Source: Synanceia verrucosa (Eukaryota; Chordata; Actinopteri; Perciformes; Synanceiidae). Taken from it: a stretch of DNA of 64,000 bases. The notes below the pieces were generated by a model. That model did no database searches. It was not told the DNA's origin and was given only the letters and a program-made list of their open reading frames with translations. The translations under genes and the position numbers were made by a program. Positions 26,915 through 36,469 of the stretch are shown in pieces. Each line of letters starts with the position of its first letter. The first letter of the stretch is position 1. The DNA lies in contig CM056562.1 in assembly GCA_029721515.1 (NCBI GenBank), positions 16,313,335-16,377,334 on the forward strand. The letters are read 5' to 3'.

Positions 26915-26975
26915 TGCTGTACACCGAAGTCAAATTCCTGGTATGTGAAGGCATATCTGGTCAATAAAGGTGACT
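26915..26975 (+). repeat. LINE-type 3' tail, 'TTGGCAATAAAG' family
   Basis: gtacaccgaagtcaaattcctggtatgtgaaggcatatctggtcaataaaggtgac: forward copy of the tail family, with AATAAA and a short terminal repeat. Confidence 0.55.
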
Positions 26976-27009
26976 GATCACAACAATTAATCTGCCACAA
27001 TCATAAACT

Positions 27010-27210
27010 GAAGCACACGTTTAGAATAGAATAGAATAGTTTTTTTATTCATCCCCCTTGGGGGGAAATTTACCTGCCACAGCAACAAAGACAAAAACAC
27101 AGACACAATAGTAATAATAATAAAATAGAATAGAATAGAATAAAAATATTTACATATTTACAATGAACTAAAATACAATGGAAAAATATATAGATAAATA
27201 CATCATTTTT
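27010..27210 (-). repeat. LINE-type tail with TATTC/ATAGA satellite
   Basis: Reverse copy of the ATTTCCCC/GGGGAT family (cccccttggggggaaattt) flanked by AGAAT-type runs at 27024-27040 and 27124-27145. Confidence 0.6.
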
Positions 27211-27439
27211 TTATGTAAAACAACAACAACCTCTGTTAAGAAAATGGAGATTTAGAGCTTTTTTTAATCATTATTTAGCTGATGAGGAGGTTCTCTATCA
27301 TAGTATCTAACTTAATGTATCTACAAGTGAAAATATAGAGTCAGGATTGTGAACAGACTCTTTGTCGTCACTCATAAAGTGACTTTAGATTTGTTGGTAT
27401 TAAAAAACAAAACGGAAAACTGCTAAATGCAATGGTCAG

Positions 27440-27719
27440 CACTCACGTTTCTCATCATTTAGAGAAAACACGATGCGTACGTGAGGTACGTGTCAGTCTG
27501 CCACCGACACTCATGAATCCCTCCACAGCTCTTTCATCATTTTCATCTTTTTGTCCATAAAATCCATAAACGTGGGGGCGTGTCTGTTTATTGTTTCATG
27601 GCATTGTGACGACCGGCGCTGATTGGCTGTTAAATCTCATATTTTACAGTCAAATTATTTTAGAAAAACATGAAGTTGTGTGTGTATGGTATGTTTGGGG
27701 GTCGCTAGCCTGCAGGGTT

Positions 27720-27750
<31 letters not shown>

Positions 27751-27885
27751 GGGGGGGGGTCTGGTATCAAAGGGACTTGAAAACGTCACCGGGCAGGATT
27801 GTGTGCTGAAACCTGATTGGTTGAGGAGTCAGGGGGCGGGGTGTCCTGGCTTGTGTATTTAAGGCTTTGTTCCATTGTTGGTGAG
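27440..27885 (+). promoter_or_regulatory. ddit4: ddit4 promoter with ACGTG cores and CCAAT/GC/TATA array
   Basis: Core elements have textbook spacing: inverted CCAAT box (GATTGG, 27815-27820), GC box (27832-27841) and TATA-like TATTTAAG (27856-27863), so transcription should start near 27886. Upstream are hypoxia-response-type cores (RCGTG): ACGTG at 27479-27483 and 27488-27492 on the plus strand, one on the minus strand at 27444-27448, ACGTG at 27570-27574 and GCGTG at 27578-27582. An ACGTCA half-CRE lies at 27783-27788. DDIT4 is a known HIF-1 and ATF4 target; that these sites are used is inference. A (TG)n-G run occupies 27726-27759. Confidence 0.65.
27726..27759. repeat. (TG)n followed by G tract
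   Basis: TG dinucleotide run ending in ten G residues, within the ddit4 proximal promoter. Confidence 0.9.
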
Positions 27886-27982
27886 TGTCTTCCAGCTGGG
27901 CTGCCTTAAGAAGGGCACCCTACCTTCGGAGGATAACCATTGCACTTTTTTTATTTGTTTGTTCGTTTGTGCTTTTGTAAAA

Positions 27983-29019
27983 ATGTCTTTTTCTTGCAAT
28001 CATTCTCTGGACGGAAGCTTTCCTCCGTCCCCAGCGGAGGACCGGGGTGTGAAGCGGCTGTCCTGGGGCAGTCTGCTGCAGAGACTGACCGAGCTGAAGG
28101 GGGTCAACCAGAGGCTCACAGCAGATGAAACTGGTGAGTGCTGCAGGATCCATTGTGTTTACTTTGGGTTCATTCACACTGTAAACCAATATTTCACTTT
28201 TTAGTTGACCTGTTGAAGGAGAGAGAGCATGACAAAGAACAAAAGAGTGAGAGGGGACAGGCTTTTACTATTGATGACCTTATTTTCTAGAGTGAGTCAA
28301 GACGTTGAGAATAACGAATCTTTTATTGCCAAGTGAGCTAGCACACACAGGGAATTGGTGTAAAAAAGTATAAAAATATTTAAAATAATCCAATACTATA
28401 TACAGTTTTTATAATAACTGCAGATTGTGTAAATAAGAATAAATATATAAGTGAAGATAGGTTATAAGTTCTAATATTGCACATGGCTTTAACCTGTGTT
28501 CTTTTTGTTTCAGGATCTGTTGCAGATGTGTCCCTGTCAGAGTCAGACAGCAGTTTCTTCTGCTACCCCCTGGAGGAGACCCTGGCTGCTGAGGTTGTGG
28601 CAGCAATCACACAAAGTCTCAACGACACATCACACATCCTGTGCTGCTCCAAGCTCATTTTACCAGACTGTCTGCTGCACAACATCAGCCAGGAGCTGCT
28701 GCACCTGGCCGCCAGCGAACCTTGCGGCCTCAGGGGTGCGCTCATCGACCTGTGCGTGGACAGGGGGGATCAGGGCTCTCCGTGCACCGTAGACCAAATT
28801 GCCGTGGACGCCACCCTGGTTCCGACCTTCCATGTGACCCTGGTGCTTAGGCTGGAGTCCAGTGGACTGTGGCCAAAGGTTCAGAAGCTCTTCAAAGGTA
28901 GCAAGTCTCCACAGACACCTGCAAGGCACCAGAGCACTCTGAGGCTGAGTGCAGGCTTCAGGGCCATCAAGAGGAAACTGTATAGTTCTGAGGAGCTGCT
29001 GATCGAGGAGTGCTACTGA
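27983..29019 (+). CDS. ddit4: DNA damage-inducible transcript 4 (REDD1/RTP801), mTORC1 inhibitor
   Basis: Stress-induced cytosolic protein that restrains mTORC1 through TSC1/2 in hypoxia, energy stress and glucocorticoid signalling (family knowledge). Two coding exons, 27983-28133 and 28514-29019, have GT-AG sites (actg|gtgagt, tttcag|gatctg) and give 218 residues; human has 232. The N-terminus has the family's low-complexity serine/proline start and KRLSWGSLLQRL. The RTP801 C-terminal domain spans roughly residues 75-205, including LAAEVVAAITQSL, LCCSKLILPDCLLHNISQELL, EPCGLRGALIDLCVD, and near the end FRAIKRKLYSSEELLIEEC. The ATG is the first after the predicted start site and opens MSFSC. 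AATAAA lies 337 bp past the stop. The intron contains a retroposon tail. Confidence in the product is high. Confidence 0.97.
28313..28365 (-). repeat. Retroposon tail in the ddit4 intron
   Basis: cttttattgccaagtgagct...cacagggaattggtgt: reverse copy of the 'TTGGCAATAAAG' tail family inside the 380 bp intron. Confidence 0.55.
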
Positions 29020-29355
29020 CCGATCGCTCCGATCCCTCAGAACTGAAATCATTTGTAGGCCTAATATGTCTTTATTAAGACAATATGTTATGATTCCAAC
29101 ACATGTCACACTGCACTGACATGATGGCCCTGAATTAGCACATACCCATCAAAGTCGGTGTTCCAAATGTGTTATGGTTTCCCCGGAAACAACTTTTGTC
29201 TCATGGCAGCTACTCACCTGGTTGCAGGTGACTGAACAGAGAAGATTCATGTTTGAACGTGGGTCAGTTTCTTACCAATGAATGTAACAACACCCTCAGG
29301 GGAATGACTTATGTATTTGATAGTCAAATATGATCAGTGTGTTTTTGTATTTTAA

Positions 29356-29361
29356 AATAAA
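29356..29361 (+). terminator. ddit4: ddit4 polyadenylation signal
   Basis: AATAAA in an A-rich run, with a second AATAAA a few bases on, 337 bp after the ddit4 stop codon. Confidence 0.7.
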
Positions 29362-29459
29362 AAAATAAATTATTTTCTATTCATTTCTAACTGGTGAGTA
29401 ATCATTGACTTATTATAAAAGCGTGTGAGTGTATAGCCACACAAGTGTGGCTTGGACAG

Positions 29460-29800
29460 TAATATTGGTCGACTGCTCTGGCCTGGATTGAAATATCTCA
29501 ACAAATATTATATAGACTGATAAAATATATTCATGATCCCAGAGAATAAATCATAAAACCACAGGATTTCACTTATTACCATCATCAGGCCAAAATTTGT
29601 CCTAAAATTGCTTTGCTGCAAATTAAATGACATTCGGGTTTACATTGAATTGAGTGATCATTAGCAAATGTTAGCATTCTAACATGGTGGACTATAGTGA
29701 ACACTGTCACCATTATGTCTGCTTAGTATCAGCATGTTACCATACATACATACATACTACCATACTGACATTATAAAACAGCCTCACATGCCATAAAAGA
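29460..29800 (+). repeat. Common teleost interspersed repeat, diverged
   Basis: Ordered words gaaatatctcaacaa, ccatcatcaggccaaaattt, attagcaaatgttagcat, taacatggtgga, gtatcagcatgttacc and cctcacatgcc match the same abundant fish repeat as 23230-23440, with an internal expansion. Confidence 0.6.
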
Positions 29801-29889
29801 GTTTTTCCTTGTTCAAAAGAGAAAATGCAGCAGTTTACCATTGGAACAAATTTAATTCAAAGAAACTTTTATACATTTTTTAGCATGTT

Positions 29890-30470
29890 AATTTAATAAA
29901 TATGGTTTACTTTTATTTGTGCAACGATTTTCAATAATTATAATCCAACAGGCTACAAGCAAATCCACAAAATAATATTATAGTAAATGGTATTAACTGC
30001 AATAAACCCTGCACTGTTAAAAGTAAAATGAATATTTACACTGGTTAAAAACTATAAAAATTACACACTTTCCTTGTGAGTGGCTCAGACATCCCTCTAC
30101 GAGAAGGCCGTGAGATTTCTCAAAAATGTTTACGGAAAAACAAAAAAAAGACTGGGACAGAGAAAGCTAATCTTAGCAGCTTTGTTCACTGTTCAAATAG
30201 ACAAACTATGCTCTTACTTTCCGCTGTGATGCCCAGCGGACTCCCACCATCCTGAAGACACTAGAGTAAGAAAATGTCAGCAGTCAACTCAAAACTTCTC
30301 ACAGTTCTACAGGAAGTCAATCTACATGAGTTGCAGAGAGGTTCCCTGATGAGGTCTGCTGCCCACTGTACGTAAGGCATTTTTGATTCTCTTGGTTTGC
30401 CGCAGAAATATGCTCCAATTTGTGTGGGCTCCGACCGATGTCGTCTAATTAGATTCAAGTACCGACGAAC
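29890..30470 (-). other. dnajb12: Probable dnajb12 3'UTR exon
   Basis: On the minus strand the dnajb12 stop codon is followed 21 bases later by a strong donor (atgg|gtaagt, exon end 31337). About 870 bp further is a strong acceptor with a long T tract (ttttttacag|gttcgtcg, exon start 30470). A minus-strand AATAAA (plus TTTATT, 29912-29917) could end the transcript. The junction is only 21 nt past the stop, so it should not trigger nonsense-mediated decay. The open frame here (30494-30261) is not thought to be coding. Confidence 0.5.
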
Positions 30471-31357
30471 CTGTAAAAAACAAAAAAAAAACAAACAGAC
30501 AAAAGAATCAATGACAGGTTTACACAGGCGTCAATATCACTCTCACTGCACTCAGTAATAGTGGAGCAGCTACACAATGAAACTGACCACACTGACAACT
30601 TTGCATGTTTTAGCCAATGAAGTGACAATTAAGAGACGCGTGTGTATGTGTTATATATACACATACTCTGTTCAATTTTGTCCACTTATTATATTTATTC
30701 ACTTCGGTTGTATATATGATGTATATATCACATATGTGCCTTAGTATTTTCCAATTGGTTGTTTTTCTGCTGATGTTCTTATTTCTTTTTTTTTTTTTTT
30801 TTAAGAGGCCCTCCTTGTAATGTTGCACTATGAAAATGTATCTTAATCTCAATCTTCACAAAACTTTGCAGCATTTTTCTATTCATAGAAAGTGTTTTCG
30901 ATTAATTTCCTACATTGCAGGCAGCAAGAGACTTGATCCTTGATTATTGAGCTAGTTAATCCATCACATTGATGGCCTTCTGACCTTTTCATTGGTCAAA
31001 GTTCTTTCATCACATGGTAAAGCTGGTGTCTGTTTGTCAGTGCAGTAAAGTGCACGTAGGAAACACAGACATGTGAGACACCATAGCTGACTCTTTAGTA
31101 TCTGGTGTTCTGCTTGCAACTGCGTTACCATGTGTCAAAAATAAAACTGTCTAAACGCATGTTCTAATGAATAAATACTGGAGTAGTTTGGTTAAAATGA
31201 AGCAGCCTGGAAAGTTGAGACAGAACCCAAAAACAATATGTGTGATCTGTAAATTGTGAGACAAAATGTGTCGAACACAAGCATTTGCAGTACACATACC
31301 ATTAGGAATTATACTGTGATGGTTCTAATAACTTACCCATATATGCGCAAGTGCCGT

Positions 31358-34300
31358 CTAGCCATCCAGTATAATCTGAATCTCAGATAGTCTGGAACAG
31401 CTGGGAGTCCCCATTCTCTGTGCCCTTTGGTACAACTCAGAGTCCCCAAAGTAACGAGCACGATACAGTAAGCCCTCCTCTGAAAGCACAGGGGGAAAAT
31501 ATGTTAGTAGGCTGGAGCTCGAGCTTTAAATATGACATAATATTTTGACTTAATCCTTTACAAGTGGTTGAAATGAACATGTCTCCAAAGAACGAAGAAC
31601 CACCAAACAGAAATCAGAGTGGCACGTGTTACAGTTGAAGTACTGCAAAGTAATACTAGTTAGTACTGGCAGACTCAATAATCAATGATTACAATAACTG
31701 TTTGATGCCGTGCTCTCAACTTACTCTGCTGCTTTTCCTTCCAACAGTTGTTTCGGAGGTTGGAGATGTAGTCTTCTTCGACACTTCTCTCAACATTCTT
31801 CAGATTATTCCCAGAATATTCTTCATTGAAACGGTCTCCCACATAGAAAAGCACCTTCAGGTTTGATGTATGCCTTTTGTGAACATGTCCAGCCGAGCTG
31901 ATGTGAAGAGGAGACATGACAACTGAGAGGGAGACGGACATATAATGCAACCTTAGAAAAGTGCTCTCGTGTGGTGAAGCACTTACGGGCGGAAGCTGAG
32001 GCTGTATGGAGGCTGGGTGACCATCATCTGGCTAAGGGCAGAAACAATGATGAGGATTAAGATGGGCATCAGCTGGACAAACAGCGCCAGACCTCCCTGT
32101 CCAGAGAGAGAGGGGGAAAAACATTTGGTTAGTGTTTCATTACAGACAGCACATCAGCTAGGATATAATTCAACTGTCAGTATTACAGACAGGACTTACA
32201 TCTCTCTGTTGCTCTCTTCTGTCCTGCCTATTATGATGTGCAAAATGCATTCTTCCATTTCTGTAAACATGTACATTACCTTAAAACAAAGAAAGAAGAT
32301 TAGATTAAGATAATGCTGTGACTGCAGATTCCAGTCCATTTTATTCAGCTGCTGTTCTCACTGAGAGTCATATATTTTATTATAACCAAGGACTTTCTTT
32401 TTTAACAGGAGTACTCTGGCGAGCAAAACGTTATTAGGTTAGAGTTCCATCTATTTCATATTACCTTTAGTTTTGGCCTGTTCACTTCCAACAGTGTTAA
32501 ATTACACTGCGATGCAATATGAATGCAGCCATTAGAGAGGAGATGAAAGGAAACAACTACAAAGCAGTCTGTATTTTCACTCCAATCAACATCACAGAGA
32601 CCAACAAGACAACAAGCAAACCACATTCACGTCATTGTAAATCTGCAATATACTCATACAGAAAGCTATTAACGTAAGATAATACAAGCATGAAGTTGTG
32701 TTTAGCCTGGCTTTGCACACTTACTTGTAGAGGACAGAAAAGTAAAGATGGAGTCCACAAAATAAGGAAATCCACAAGGCTGAACAGCCAGTCAGGCAGC
32801 GCTATCTCATTGACTCTCACCAGAAAATGACTGCTGATTAGGACTAAGTACAGAGAACAGCATACAAAATGCAAAACCACTAACAGAGTTAACACTCCGG
32901 TTGTGTATGTGACTCCAACCAAATTCTCTTTGGCTACAGTACAACAACAGCCTGGTGGAGCCATATATACATCTGAACCTCTCTACTTACTTGATGGGAA
33001 GCCTCCACCAAAGAACATGTTGAAGAGGTCCTCAGGTGAGATGTCTGCTTCAAAATCACGATGGTGTCTGTGTCTGCTGGGATGTGATCTCTCCTCTCCA
33101 TACTGGTCGTACTGCCTTCGTTTTTCAGCGTTACTCAGTACAGCATAGGCGTTACCAATAGCTGAAAGAAACACACACAAAGAAGGGTCACCACAAAAAC
33201 AACACTTAGTGAACTGTACATTTACCTCCACAGAACAGCACTGGAGATTATTTTTGAATTTACCTTTAAATGCCTCTGTGGCTCCAGGTGCATGATTCTT
33301 ATCTGGGTGAAATTTCAAAGCCAGCTTTCTGTAAGCCTTTTTAAGATCGTCCTCAGACGCAGTCTTTTCAACCCCCAGAATTTGGTAATAATCTTTACAG
33401 CTTTTAATTCTGCAGTAATAAAAGAAAAAGACAGTTAGCAGATTGCAGATAACATATAGCTACATCCCCAGGGGTAGATACAGTAACTGTGCATCTTTAT
33501 GGTATTTCTGAGAAGTTTGTTTGCAGTCTCACATTAAGCCAGCAAAAAGGAAAACTCTGGCTTCACTTTATGCACTTGATTTTGCCACTTAATATTCTGC
33601 AATGATAAATATTACTAAAACGTGTATTTTTAAATACCTGAACTAAATCATTAAACGTTTTCTAAAATATCTAAAAGCAACATTAAAATGAATTTATTTG
33701 ACAGTTGCAGTCCAGTGATCTGCTTGGTAATCATGCACTGTCACTAATTACTGCATTTTCTTCAGATAACGCATCTCCTACTCCTCAAAAGATTGACTAT
33801 AAACCACACGGATTCATATCACTGAGTCGAGTAAAACATTTTTAAGCTTTGTCAGCTCTACAGTGGTTATAACACTGTGTATTAAATTACTAAAAAATCC
33901 CCCCTGCACTGACTTCTTTACAGCATCCAGCTGATCTGCGGTGTATGATTTGGCCGAGTCGGTGGCTCCCTGTGCGGACACATCGGGCTCCTCTCTGTGG
34001 CTGCGGTGCCTCATCGTGGGTCCATCTCCGTTCACAGGACCGCCATTCTCATCTGGAGGCTTTCCATTCTGCGCTAACGACTCCAATAAATCTGTAAAGA
34101 AAGTGCAACCATATTATTCAAGGTTGACACATGCATGTTACTCATAATCTGATAATTCACTAGCATAGAGAGCTAACGGCAAGCACAGTGACATTAGCTG
34201 CTAACATGGTCGTCGACGGTGTCACATGAGAATTGCGAATAAACAAGAGACAATTTAAGACATTAAGTAACCAACCATGTTGCCGAAATCGCATACGGAT

Positions 34301-34587
34301 GGCTGAAAAAAAAACTACAAGTACCAGTGTCGGCTAGGAGCTACACCAGCTGCTCCTTAAAACGGTTATGCTAACGTTAGCTGATTTGGTTTCACAGCGA
34401 TGGCCCACCAACCAACCTGAAATCACTACCGAAAGAGGCGTTTATTCGACGTACTTTTTGCCTGGTCTGTGGGAAACAGACGCTCTGCTTTTTCCAGAAA
34501 CTTCCTGGCTTTGTCCGGCTGGTTGTTGTTGATCGCAGTTAGGGCTATTTTAATGCAGCGCTCCGCTTCGTCCTTGTTTGAATCCAT
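31358..34587 (-). CDS. dnajb12: DnaJ (Hsp40) homolog subfamily B member 12, ER-membrane J protein
   Basis: Tail-anchored-like ER J protein that recruits cytosolic Hsc70 for folding and ER-associated degradation of membrane proteins (family knowledge). Eight coding exons in transcript order: 34587-34455, 34091-33914, 33409-33264, 33161-32991, 32279-32200, 32096-31987, 31897-31725 and 31479-31358. All phases close and give 370 residues; human has about 375. The N-terminus MDSNKDEAERCIKIAL is typical. The J domain (residues ~109-172) contains the HPD triad at 138-140. A Gly/Phe segment with DISPEDLFNMFFGGGFPSS follows. A transmembrane helix covers ~239-257 (GLALFVQLMPILILIIVSAL). The C-terminal DUF1977-type region has FYVGDRF, NCWKEKQQ and MGTPSCSRLSE. 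It is diverged from trmt2b by a 229 bp shared promoter. DNAJB14 is the alternative paralog, but the N-terminus and C-terminus favour DNAJB12. Confidence 0.96.
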
Positions 34588-34816
34588 CTCGACACAGCGG
34601 AAATGTTTACTTGCCCCGGGACTCACGCAGATGACGTCAAGACTAGCTGGCTCGTAAATAATACGTCACAACAGTTGAACTGAAAAAGCAAGCGTGTCCT
34701 TCATACACCCGACGGAAAGTCGCGTTGTAAACGCTAATAATTAAAGTCAGTGGTATTTTTTTTATCTGACATCTGCAGCCATAACAGCTAACGTTAGCTA
34801 GCCTACTTCTCTGAGA
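34588..34816. promoter_or_regulatory. Bidirectional promoter of dnajb12 and trmt2b, with CRE
   Basis: Only 229 bp separate the two start codons. It contains a perfect palindromic CRE, TGACGTCA, at 34632-34639 and a second TACGTCA at 34662-34668. There is no TATA box. CREB/ATF use is inferred from the motif alone. Confidence 0.6.
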
Positions 34817-36469
34817 ATGGCTTTGGCAGCTACACGCAGCAGGTCAGTTGTTTTTCCCAAATATAAGATTGTGTATACATTGAGGCAAGCATGTCTGTTG
34901 TTATCAACTGATGGCACTATTCTGGCTGACCAGAGGAAACCAGCATCAAAGAACCAGAGGAGAAAAAGTCATGAGAAACCTCCCTGGACTGATCACCTGT
35001 CCTGGGAGGAAAGGCTGGCCGATGTGGTCACCCCTCTGTGGAGGCTAAGTTATGATGAGCAACTTGAGTTCAAGCATAAGCATCAGGAAAGAATACTATC
35101 TCAGCTTTCCAGACATATTTCAGGTGACTTATCATCTGGAAGTAAATTGAGCTTCCCTGTGTTGCCTGTTCTGCCATCGCCAGTCAGGGATGGCTACCGC
35201 AACAAGTCTACGTTTTCTGTCAACAGAGGAGTGGATGGAAATCCAAAGACCGTTGGATTTTACATGGGCACAGGCAAGAAGAAGAACATAGTCTGTGTCA
35301 ACGGAGACCACCTGCTCAACATGCCAGAGAAGCACAAACTGGTGGCCAGGTGTTATCAGGACTTCATCTGCCTCTCTTCCCTGGAGCCCTGCCTGCTGTT
35401 CCACGCCGGAGGTCATTGGAGAGAGGTCACGGTGAGGACCAACACCAAGGGTCACACCATGGCCATAGTGTACTTTCATCCACAGGCGCTCACCCCAGAA
35501 GAGGTGGCAGTCCACAAGGCCGAACTGGTGGACTACTTCACACAGGGGCCTGGATCAGTCTGTCAGCTGGACTCACTGTTTTTCCAGGAAAGCACCATGA
35601 CTCGCTGCACTCATGAGGAATCCCCCTACCAGCTCCTGCACGGTCAGCCGCACATGTATGATCAGGTACTATACTGTACAGCATAGGCGCAAAATGACAT
35701 TTAGATTTGCAACTTTATAATCATACATTTCATAGTATATGATTAGCTAATGCATCTGTGATGATAATACTCAGAGGAGAGTGGGTTAACACAGAATCAA
35801 TGCATGTCTACATCATGTTAATTGCAATTGTTTTGTCATTTGTAGGTGCTGGGATTCACATTTCGCATCTCTGCCGATGCCTTTTTCCAGGTGAACCAGG
35901 CTGCTGCTGAGGTGTTGTATAGGACAGTTAGGGACCTGTGTGTCCCAAAACCTGGGGATGATGGAGGGAGGACAAAAGTTAGTAGCACGCTCCTAGATGT
36001 GTGCTGTGGGACAGGCGCCATCGGCATTATCATATCTCCCGAAGTGGACAAAATCATCGGTATAGAGCTCATACAACAAGCAGTGGAAGATGCGAGACAC
36101 AACGCAGCTCTCAATAATGTTCAGAACTGTGAGTTTATCTCTGGGAAGGCAGAGGTTGTGCTCCCTGGCCTCATGTCTCAGTTGAACTCTGTGGGTGGAG
36201 GCCTCGTCACAGCGGTGGTAAACCCCGCTCGAGCCGGCCTGCACCACAGAGTGGTCCGAGCTTTACGAAACCAACCTGCCATCCGCAGGCTGGTTTACAT
36301 CTCCTGTAAACCAGATGGGGAAGCTATGAGGAACTTCATGGAGCTTTGTTGTGCTCCTGACCAGCAGAGGAAACTCACAGGAGAGGCATTTTCTCCAACT
36401 CTGGCTGTGCCTGTGGACATGTTCCCACATACTCCCCATTGTGAAGTGGTGCTACTGTTTGAAAGATAG
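34817..36469 (+). CDS. trmt2b: tRNA (uracil-5-)-methyltransferase homolog B, mitochondrial m5U methyltransferase
   Basis: SAM-dependent TrmA-family enzyme that makes m5U in mitochondrial tRNA and small-subunit rRNA (family knowledge). Two coding exons, 34817-35665 and 35846-36469, are separated by a 180 bp intron (gatcag|gtacta, tttgtag|gtgctg). They give 490 residues; human TRMT2B has 504. A basic, acid-poor N-terminus (MALAATRSRSVVFPKYK) fits a mitochondrial presequence. RDGYRNKSTF and a FYMGTGKKKNIV segment begin the substrate domain. The SAM motif DVCCGTGAIGI starts at residue 334. The NPARAGLH loop is at 409-416 and the nucleophile cysteine is in YISCK (Cys437). The C-terminus VDMFPHTPHCEVVLLFER is diagnostic. 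No N-terminal RRM is present, and NPARAG/SCK replace the DPPRAG/SCN of TRMT2A, so this is the B paralog. ATTAAA at 36538 may end the transcript. Confidence 0.94.

Larger units (their letters stand above)
20825..27439. other. Intergenic region between spock2 and ddit4
   Basis: About 6.6 kb without a recognisable gene. It holds retroposon tails near 20975-21035, 21590-21635, 26915-26975 and 27026-27085, a common fish interspersed repeat near 23230-23440, a relic of another ('tttccaggctttgtgctaagctaagctaa', 23590-23620) and a full-length tRNA-headed repeat at 24608-24946. The open frames have no exon boundaries or family resemblance. Confidence 0.6.

Noticed and set aside
28660..29109. 149-residue minus-strand frame over ddit4 exon 2
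   Set aside because: Antisense shadow of a GC-rich coding exon. It has no splice signals and no family resemblance.
30261..30494. Minus-strand 77-residue frame with an 'RRYLNLIRRHR' stretch recalling NPY-family peptides
   Set aside because: It lacks the rest of the peptide, a signal sequence and an amidation site. Its start coincides with a strong acceptor that fits a dnajb12 3'UTR exon.
31358..31479. Apparent 2-bp frameshift in the last dnajb12 coding exon
   Set aside because: It came from misjoining two sequence lines on first reading. Re-reading gives an open frame with the expected C-terminus and matching phase.
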